Below, piece after piece: positions 58,724 through 64,000 of a stretch of 64,000 bases of DNA; the first letter of the stretch is position 1, and the number at the start of each line of letters is the position of its first letter. The notes beneath the pieces were generated by a model. It had not been told where the DNA came from and ran no database searches. It saw only the letters and a program-made list of their open reading frames with translations. This DNA comes from Halomonas sp. S3-1-1. Lineage in GTDB: Bacteria; Pseudomonadota; Gammaproteobacteria; Pseudomonadales; Halomonadaceae. The DNA is taken from the NCBI RefSeq assembly GCF_023757625.1, contig NZ_JALGBZ010000002.1:558001-622000 (forward strand), written 5' to 3'. A program made the translations under genes and the position numbers.

Positions 58724-59299
58724 CTACCAGCCGCCCTGACTTTCCAGCAAGCTCAGCGTGTTGTTGTTGATCGGCAGTTTGAAGTCGGCGGTGGCCAGTA
58801 CCATGGCGTCGCCGGCGCGAACGACCCGGGTGCTCACATAGATATAGTTCTGCGCCTGAGCGTAAGTGCCCATCAGAATCGAGCGGGCGTTGCTCTGGGC
58901 GCCCAAGCGCTGTACTTGGCGTGACAGGATCAGCTCGCCGACGTTCTCTTCGACGAACATGCTGTCGCGCATCTTGACCTCGCGCACTTGCATGCCCTGC
59001 TGGGCCAGTGCCGAGGCCATGATCTCCGAGCTGATGCGCCCAAACGTGGATGACTGGGTCAGGTTGTCGATGCTGACGAACGTGGCCGCGATCATCGGGC
59101 TGTAGCGGGTCATGTCCGGGTTGCTGGCGACCATGCGCGCCGCCGCTTCGTGGGCCAGTTCCGAAAGATCCGGCTCCGGCAGGGCGGGCGTGGGGCCGCG
59201 CTGGTTCATTCCCGCGCACCCGGCCATTAACAGCACGCAGGCGACAAGTAGGGCGTGGCGCAGATGAAGTAGCAGCGAAGTCGGAATACGTGTGGGCAT
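58724..59299 (-). CDS. FlgO-like outer-membrane lipoprotein
   Basis: A 191-residue lipoprotein: signal peptide with lipobox LMAGC, then a FlgO-type domain (SELAHEAAARMVASNPDMTR; STFGRISSEIMASALAQQGM; VARAGDAMVLATADFKL-like end). FlgO is an outer-membrane protein tied to flagellar motor function in Vibrio. ATG at 59299 is chosen because the lipoprotein signal starts there; the open frame runs further upstream into the preceding gene. It starts 5 bp after the next lipoprotein gene in the same operon. Confidence 0.82.
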   Translation of the reverse strand: MPTRIPTSLLLHLRHALLVACVLLMAGCAGMNQRGPTPALPEPDLSELAHEAAARMVASNPDMTRYSPMIAATFVSIDNLTQSSTFGRISSEIMASALAQQGMQVREVKMRDSMFVEENVGELILSRQVQRLGAQSNARSILMGTYAQAQNYIYVSTRVVRAGDAMVLATADFKLPINNNTLSLLESQGGW

Positions 59300-59303
59300 G
59301 GCC

Positions 59304-60032
59304 TTACCAGGTATCGGTGAGCGGAATGGCGGGGTCCGGGTAGTGCACCCGTTGCGGCGCGTACTGACGCCGGTCGCCCTCGTTGATGTAGTAGATGTTC
59401 GACGACGAGTAGAGAATGCGGTCGTCATCGATGACCTGCGTGGTAATGATGATCTCTTCGTTGCCGGTGTATGTCCAGCTACCGCTAAAGACGTCCGCGG
59501 CGATGCCTGCAGGAATCAGCCCCAGCGCCGGCTCGGCCCAGTGGTTGATGGGAATGGTCGCTACGGCGATTCCCGCGGTCAGCGCGGTGAATGCGCCGGT
59601 CGGTGGACGAATGAAGCCTCGGTCGCGGTGCTCGACGATTTCTACATCCACGATTACGTCGACGCTGTTGCCCCCGGGGGCGGTGGTAACGTTGGCGCCG
59701 CGGGTCACCAGCTCGCTGGTCAAGAAGGTGCGAAAGCCGCGATCGAACTCCCCGCCGCTATAGGGAACGTAGCCATCCGGGTGCGGGTTTTTAATGTGCA
59801 GGTCGCGAAAGCGCACCCGCTCGCGCTGGAGAATCTGGCTGGCCTCGTGACGGGCGAGGATCTCCCAGTGGTGGGCGGCCTGCATGCGCTGCTGCTCCGA
59901 GTAGGGATAGGTCGTCGCAATCGGAGCTTGGGAGGTGTTGGCATAAAAACAGCCGCTCAATGCAAGACTCAAAAGCCCTACGCCGAGTGCGCCTGCCACG
60001 CGCGTCGTTCCAGCTAAAAGACGGGTATACAA
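59304..60032 (-). CDS. Lipoprotein, FlgP/FlgO-operon partner
   Basis: A 242-residue lipoprotein with signal peptide and lipobox (LALSGC, Cys28). The body has a periplasmic alpha/beta region (GEFDRGFRTFLTSELVTRGANV; VDVIVDVEIVEHRDRGF), a hydrophobic stretch (about 150-180) and a beta-rich end. Not a clear FlgP by length; it is placed by its operon with the FlgO-like gene and its divergence from a MotB-like gene. Confidence 0.7.
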   Translation of the reverse strand: MYTRLLAGTTRVAGALGVGLLSLALSGCFYANTSQAPIATTYPYSEQQRMQAAHHWEILARHEASQILQRERVRFRDLHIKNPHPDGYVPYSGGEFDRGFRTFLTSELVTRGANVTTAPGGNSVDVIVDVEIVEHRDRGFIRPPTGAFTALTAGIAVATIPINHWAEPALGLIPAGIAADVFSGSWTYTGNEEIIITTQVIDDDRILYSSSNIYYINEGDRRQYAPQRVHYPDPAIPLTDTW

Positions 60033-60134
60033 CGGCTAGTTCCTTCTCTTCGCAAAAGGGGTTTTTGATAAACTGGCTTGCATACGAGTACTTATCGGCC
60101 AATCGCTCGAACACTTGAATGAGTAATCACGCCC

Positions 60135-61172
60135 ATGCTTGAAGATCACCGCGGCGGCTCGCGCCACGACACGCTTTTGTCCGCGTATCCGACGGAAGAC
60201 GGCAACAGCGGCTGGATGATCAGCTATCTCGACATCATGACGCTGCTGGTCGCGCTGTTCGTCGTCATCATTGCGGCGGCCAACATACGCCCGGGCTTCT
60301 CAAGCGATGAGCCGCTCGATCTTTCCAGTTTCGACGGCCCCATCGTGCTGGAATCAATCCTCGACGTGCCGCTGCCCGCACCGCTCACCCGTGCCGCCAC
60401 TGAGCTTCCCATCCCGAACCCTGACGAGTTGAGCCCGAGGGCGATCAGCGCCGCGCTGGGCGTGGCGGGGCTGCCGGGTAGCCGGATCGCGCCGCTAGCC
60501 CCGGCCATTGTGCCGCCGCCGGCACTTTTGGCCCACACGCCCGCGTCGGTGGAGCTTGAGGAAGTGCCCGAGGCGCCTGCCTTCGAGTGGCTGCTGCCCG
60601 CGCCGCTGTTTGCCGAGCGCGCAAGCCAGACGCTTCGCCCTTTGGGTGCGGCGCCGCTTGCCGACTACATGGTGATTTTGACCGACGAGCCGCCGGTCAA
60701 CGCGGTGCCCATCAGCGAAGAGGCGGTGCGCGGCGCCGTGAGTGTGGCGGAGCGTTTGAATGAATCGCTTTACTTGCCTAGCCTGGAGGGGGTAGAAGTT
60801 GCGCGTGTGCCCGAAGGCATCAGTCTACGCGTGCAGGATCGGCTGCTGTTTCCTTCCGCCACGGCGGAGCTGACCGATGACGGCACCTCGCTGGTGGGGA
60901 GCCTTTTGGAGACCATTCAGCGCTTCGATGGTGAGGTATCGGTCGAGGGCCACTCGGATAGCCAGTCGATCAATACGCCGGAGTACTCTTCGAACTGGGC
61001 GCTTTCCAGCGCCCGGGCGATCGCCATCGTCGAGGCGCTGCAGGCGGCCGGCGTCGATGCGTCGCGACTCCGCGCGGTTGGGCTCGCCGCTACGCGCCCA
61101 CTAGCGGATAACTCGACTGCCGAGGGTCGCGCGCGCAACCGCCGCGTCGAGGTCGTCATTCATGTCGAATAG
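60135..61172 (+). CDS. MotB/OmpA-like peptidoglycan-binding membrane protein
   Basis: A 345-residue protein with a single N-terminal membrane segment (WMISYLDIMTLLVALFVVII), in which Asp33 matches the proton/ion-binding Asp of MotB. A long Pro/Ala-rich linker (about 60-190) and a C-terminal OmpA domain (about 225-345; EGHSDSQS, NWALSSARA, NRRVEVVI) follow. No MotA-like gene is next to it, so it may be an orphan stator-like or envelope-anchoring protein. The ribosome site is weak. Divergent from the two lipoprotein genes. Confidence 0.85.
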   Translation: MLEDHRGGSRHDTLLSAYPTEDGNSGWMISYLDIMTLLVALFVVIIAAANIRPGFSSDEPLDLSSFDGPIVLESILDVPLPAPLTRAATELPIPNPDELSPRAISAALGVAGLPGSRIAPLAPAIVPPPALLAHTPASVELEEVPEAPAFEWLLPAPLFAERASQTLRPLGAAPLADYMVILTDEPPVNAVPISEEAVRGAVSVAERLNESLYLPSLEGVEVARVPEGISLRVQDRLLFPSATAELTDDGTSLVGSLLETIQRFDGEVSVEGHSDSQSINTPEYSSNWALSSARAIAIVEALQAAGVDASRLRAVGLAATRPLADNSTAEGRARNRRVEVVIHVE

Positions 61173-61199
61173 AGAGCGGGTGTTAACGAAATAACGGCC

Positions 61200-61230
61200 A
61201 AAAAAAGACCCGCCGGGGGTGGGCGGGTCA
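61200..61230 (-). terminator. Intrinsic terminator of the small RNA
   Basis: An 8-bp GC-rich stem with a 7-base loop followed by eight T on the minus strand. It faces away from the upstream plus-strand gene, so it must stop a leftward transcript. Confidence 0.85.
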
Positions 61231-61298
61231 GCTAGGGCTTGGCTCGGTGTAGTCTGCTGGTGTCAGGTGAGGGGTGTACAAGGCCACCAGCAGGTACA
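61200..61298 (-). ncRNA. Predicted small RNA, about 100 nt
   Basis: Reading leftward from the promoter: start expected near 61298; a perfect 9-bp stem (61286-61294 with 61255-61263, CTGCTGGTG/CACCAGCAG) closing a 22-base loop that contains CACCCCTCACC; a single-stranded segment; then a terminator stem (61223-61230 with 61208-61215, GACCCGCC/GGCGGGTC) and eight U. No open frame of note. The C-rich loop could pair with Shine-Dalgarno sequences. No protein gene on this strand would use the terminator. I do not recognise a named family. Confidence 0.72.
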
Positions 61299-61304
61299 AT
61301 TTGA

Positions 61305-61332
61305 GTATAGACATTTTCACGCTTCTGCCAAG
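61305..61332 (-). promoter_or_regulatory. Sigma-70 promoter of the small RNA
   Basis: TTGGCA (61327-61332) and TATACT (61305-61310) on the minus strand with a 16-bp spacer; each hexamer has one mismatch to consensus. Confidence 0.75.
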
Positions 61333-61639
61333 GATTTTTTCAAAAATTTTTATACGCCGAGTTAAGGCTTGTCCAACTTCGCGTTTTCCTGCCTTTCGGC
61401 CCGCTCAAAACCGCGCTTTTTCTGCACCAAAATAGAGCTTAAAGCGTGCGCTCTTCTAGTGCCTTCTGCCATCCTTTGGTTCACCTGCTCGACAATGTGC
61501 TGATAAACAAAGCGTTTCAGCGAGTGGCACGCAATCTGCTTGGATTAGAGATATGCCAATGAGCCGCGATCGATCAGGGCTCATTCCAGGCCATCGCCTC
61601 GTTGGCTTGCGCGCCGTTCAACCCAAAGCAGGTAGTGCC

Positions 61640-62575
61640 ATGACGGAACATGCCTCTTCGAGCCACCAAGCGCCCCCCCGTGAAGCGTCAACGGCAGATA
61701 CTCCGGCGCTGGACCCCGCTTTCGAGCCGCGCCTAGTGGTCACCGACCTGGACGGCTCGTTGCTCGATCATGACAGTTACGATTTCTCCCCTGCCCGCGC
61801 CACGCTCGCAAGGCTTCGCGTGCTCGGCGTGCCGGTCATCCCCGTGACCAGTAAAACCCGCGCCGAGCTCGTCGCGCTTCGCCAAGCGCTGGATCTCACC
61901 GCGACACCCTTTGTCGCCGAAAATGGCGCGGTCATTGGGTTACCGCCGGGCTGGTGCCACCCGAGCTTGGATCGCCCCGGTAGTGCCCGCGACAGCCTCG
62001 TCATCAAACATACCGGCGTGGATAGCCGCTTCATTCGCGCGCGCTTGAACGTTTGGCGCGAGCGCTTGGGCATTCGCTTTACCCGAATGGGGGAGATGTC
62101 CATCGAGGAGCTGATGGCGCTAACCGGGCTCGATGAGCCACGCGCACTCACCGCGCGCCAGCGCGAAGGCAGCGAGCCGCTTATGTGGGAGGACAACGAT
62201 ATCGCCCTCGACGCCTTTCGTTTAGCGCTGGAAAGCGACGGACTCACGTTGACCCAGGGCGGGCGGTTTTATCACGTGATGGGCGCGTCTTCTAACAAGG
62301 GTAGCGCCGTGGAGTGGCTGATCAAGCGCTTTAGCGCCCTAAGAGGCAGCCGCCCGCTGACCTTGGGGCTGGGCGACGGCCCAAACGATATTGCAATGCT
62401 CGAAGCGGTGGATCAGGCGGTGGTCATCAAGGGCCGCCACGATTTGGCGGTCGAGCCCCAAAGCGCCGCGCTTTATCGCACCGATGCTTTTGGGCCCGCC
62501 GGTTGGGTTGAAGGCCTTGCGCACTGGTGGGGGGCCGAGAATGTGCGGCCAGGCGTTGAAACCGACACGCCCTGA
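61640..62575 (+). CDS. HAD-family mannosyl/glucosyl-3-phosphoglycerate phosphatase
   Basis: A 311-residue HAD phosphatase of the MpgP/YedP type, expected to remove phosphate from mannosyl- or glucosyl-3-phosphoglycerate and so yield the compatible solute. Motif I VVTDLDGSLLDHD gives the nucleophile Asp; motif II VTSKTRAEL; the late motif LGDGPNDIAMLEAVD gives the metal site. ATG 61640 is chosen with AGCAGG upstream; an in-frame start at 61553 would add 29 residues unlike the family. The gene for the matching synthase follows by 47 bp. Confidence 0.88.
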   Translation: MTEHASSSHQAPPREASTADTPALDPAFEPRLVVTDLDGSLLDHDSYDFSPARATLARLRVLGVPVIPVTSKTRAELVALRQALDLTATPFVAENGAVIGLPPGWCHPSLDRPGSARDSLVIKHTGVDSRFIRARLNVWRERLGIRFTRMGEMSIEELMALTGLDEPRALTARQREGSEPLMWEDNDIALDAFRLALESDGLTLTQGGRFYHVMGASSNKGSAVEWLIKRFSALRGSRPLTLGLGDGPNDIAMLEAVDQAVVIKGRHDLAVEPQSAALYRTDAFGPAGWVEGLAHWWGAENVRPGVETDTP

Positions 62576-62622
62576 CCGAACGTGGACAAACGAACACCCA
62601 GGCGCTACGCCAGAGAGGGCAT

Positions 62623-63843
62623 ATGAGCGATTTTCATCAAAACGGTTTGATCACGGATTTTCATAACCTGACCCGCCGCCCCGTCGAGGAGCTGGAGGCG
62701 GATCTTTGCCGATTTGCCGAGCGCCGCCCCATGGGGCTGATTCTGCCGTCGCTGTTTTCCGAGCTCGAGGGCCCGGCGCTTTCGGCGATCATCGATGAGC
62801 TCAAGGACGTCCCCTATTTGGGCGAAATCGTGATCGGCCTCGACCGTGCCGACCGTCAGCAGTTTCTCTTCGCTCGCGAGTTCTTTTCGCGCCTGCCGCA
62901 GCATACCCGCATTCTCTGGAACGACGGCCCGCGCTTGACTGCGCTGCACGATGAGCTCGAAGCCCACGGCCTGGGGGCGGTGGAGCCGGGCAAGGGGCGC
63001 AACGTCTGGTACTGTTCGGGTTACCTGCTGGCCTCGAACCGCTCGAAAGTAATCGGTCTACACGACTGCGATATTTTGACCTACGACCGCGGGCTTTTGG
63101 CGCGCCTGATGTACCCGCTGGCCCATCCGCGCTTTAACTACAGCTTCTGCAAGGGCTACTACCCGCGTATCGCCGAGGGCAAGCTCAACGGGCGTGTCTC
63201 CAGGCTGATGGTAACGCCGCTTTTACGCGCGCTGAAAACCGTGTGCGGGCCGCTACCGTATCTGGATTACCTGGACAGCTTTCGCTACCCGCTTTCCGGC
63301 GAGTTCGCCATGCGTAGCGAAGTGCTCGAAGGGATTCGTATTCCGGCGGACTGGGGTCTTGAAATCGGCGTGCTGTCAGAGCTTCAGCGCAACTACTCGA
63401 TGCGCCAGATCTGCCAGGTCGATATCGCCGACACCTACGATCACAAGCACCAGCCGGTCAGCGAAGAGGACGCAAGCGGGGGGCTCAACCGCATGAGCCT
63501 CGACATCGCCAAGGCGCTTTATCGCAAGCTCGCCACCCAAGGCGTGAGTTTCAGCAGCGAGGATTTTCGCACGTTGAAGGCGACCTATTACCGCCTGGCG
63601 CTGGATTTGATCGAAGCCTACGACCACGACGCCACCATGAACGGGCTGAGTCTGGATCGCCATAGCGAAGAGCAGGCCGTCGAGCTTTTCGCCAGCAACC
63701 TGCTGGAAGCGGGCAACCTGTTTCTTGATAACCCGCGCGAGCGCCCCTTCATCCCCAGCTGGAACCGCGTGCAGGCCGCCATTCCCGACCTGCTCCCGCG
63801 CATGCGCGAGGCGGTGGAGCTGGATAATCAGGGCGATGTCTAG
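62623..63843 (+). CDS. Glucosyl-3-phosphoglycerate synthase-like glycosyltransferase
   Basis: A 406-residue GT-A glycosyltransferase, most like GpgS (GT81): VIGLDRADRQQF near 85, GKGRNVWYCSGY, HDCDILTYDR (DxD motif, metal and nucleotide-sugar binding), YPLSGEFAMR and DWGLEIGVLSEL (acceptor loop). With the HAD phosphatase upstream it should make glucosylglycerate, or less likely mannosylglycerate, from 3-phosphoglycerate. These are osmolytes in salt-tolerant bacteria. Followed by a strong terminator. Confidence 0.87.
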   Translation: MSDFHQNGLITDFHNLTRRPVEELEADLCRFAERRPMGLILPSLFSELEGPALSAIIDELKDVPYLGEIVIGLDRADRQQFLFAREFFSRLPQHTRILWNDGPRLTALHDELEAHGLGAVEPGKGRNVWYCSGYLLASNRSKVIGLHDCDILTYDRGLLARLMYPLAHPRFNYSFCKGYYPRIAEGKLNGRVSRLMVTPLLRALKTVCGPLPYLDYLDSFRYPLSGEFAMRSEVLEGIRIPADWGLEIGVLSELQRNYSMRQICQVDIADTYDHKHQPVSEEDASGGLNRMSLDIAKALYRKLATQGVSFSSEDFRTLKATYYRLALDLIEAYDHDATMNGLSLDRHSEEQAVELFASNLLEAGNLFLDNPRERPFIPSWNRVQAAIPDLLPRMREAVELDNQGDV

Positions 63844-63865
63844 TCACTCGCGCGGCGCAATAACA

Positions 63866-63903
63866 AAAGCGCCCGCGCCGTGAAACGGCGCGGGCGCTTT
63901 TTC
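63866..63903 (+). terminator. Intrinsic terminator after the osmolyte genes
   Basis: AAAGCGCCCGCGCCG and CGGCGCGGGCGCTTT pair around TGAAA and are followed by T. Flanking A and T runs could let it work in both directions. Confidence 0.93.
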
Positions 63904-64000
63904 ATCATGATACGGTGCGCGCCTAAAAGTCCTGCGAATGTGTCAAGCGGGGCGCGCCACCAACAGGAGACGATAGCACCGGTGTCGCGGTCGCCGTGGA

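Larger units (their letters stand above)
61173..61639. other. Intergenic region containing a predicted small RNA
   Basis: 467 bp without a protein gene. The left part holds a minus-strand small RNA unit (61200-61332). I see nothing convincing between about 61340 and the next start codon. Confidence 0.7.

Noticed and set aside
63904..64000. Possible gene start at the right edge
   Set aside because: About 100 bp after the terminator show no clear open frame or ribosome site; any gene would lie outside the window.

Overview
The window looks like a chromosomal segment of a moderately high-GC gammaproteobacterium, most consistent with Halomonadaceae (Halomonas/Vreelandella-like). The clues are a lapA-lapG-lapD biofilm switch, a tesA-ybbA-ybbP block, a glucosylglycerate-type osmolyte gene pair and a D-rhamnose polysaccharide locus. 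The assignment is inference from gene content; no 16S gene, tRNA, CRISPR array or insertion sequence was seen.

Layout. (1) 62-11341 encodes a biofilm adhesion switch: a 2718-residue LapA/BapA-like adhesin with a retention module, a TAAG cleavage motif and about 830 residues of Asp-Ala and Ser-Asp repeats. It is followed by a small conserved protein and by the opposing operon of the LapG protease and the degenerate c-di-GMP receptor LapD. (2) 11475-20017 is housekeeping: tesA, the divergent ybbA-ybbP, a secreted protein of unknown function, glyA and a phosphohexomutase. (3) 20163-27606 holds a divergent pair of exoenzymes, a giant extracellular nuclease and a 5'-nucleotidase-like protein. Between them lie candidate Pho boxes. 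(4) 27760-32361 is a complete type I secretion system (ABC protein, membrane fusion protein, TolC-like protein). (5) 32371-49907 is a surface-polysaccharide locus: initiating sugar-phosphate transferase, GDP-mannose pyrophosphorylase, glycosyltransferases, an MBOAT/SGNH acylation pair, a Gtr-like side-chain module, the ABC exporter Wzm-Wzt, a methyltransferase/coiled-coil/double-glycosyltransferase fusion, and Gmd-Rmd for GDP-D-rhamnose. (6) 50320-56918 has a highly expressed-looking S-layer/RTX-like protein, a SapC-family protein, two related small proteins and an O-antigen ligase-like protein. (7) 57104-63843 has a secreted M14 carboxypeptidase, FlgO- and FlgP-like lipoproteins, a MotB/OmpA-like protein and the osmolyte pair.

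How it fits together. Four proteins (nuclease, nucleotidase, S-layer-like protein, carboxypeptidase) carry DUF4214-type repeats, have no Sec signal peptide and surround one type I exporter. The arrangement of type I exporter, O-polysaccharide genes and S-layer-like protein recalls the Caulobacter rsaADEF/LPS locus. My main hypothesis is a surface-layer system in which DUF4214 modules dock type I-secreted proteins to a D-rhamnose-containing O-polysaccharide made by the same locus.

A second clear non-coding find is a predicted small RNA of about 100 nt on the minus strand at 61200-61298. It has a near-consensus sigma-70 promoter, a 9-bp stem with a C-rich loop, and an intrinsic terminator ending in eight U.
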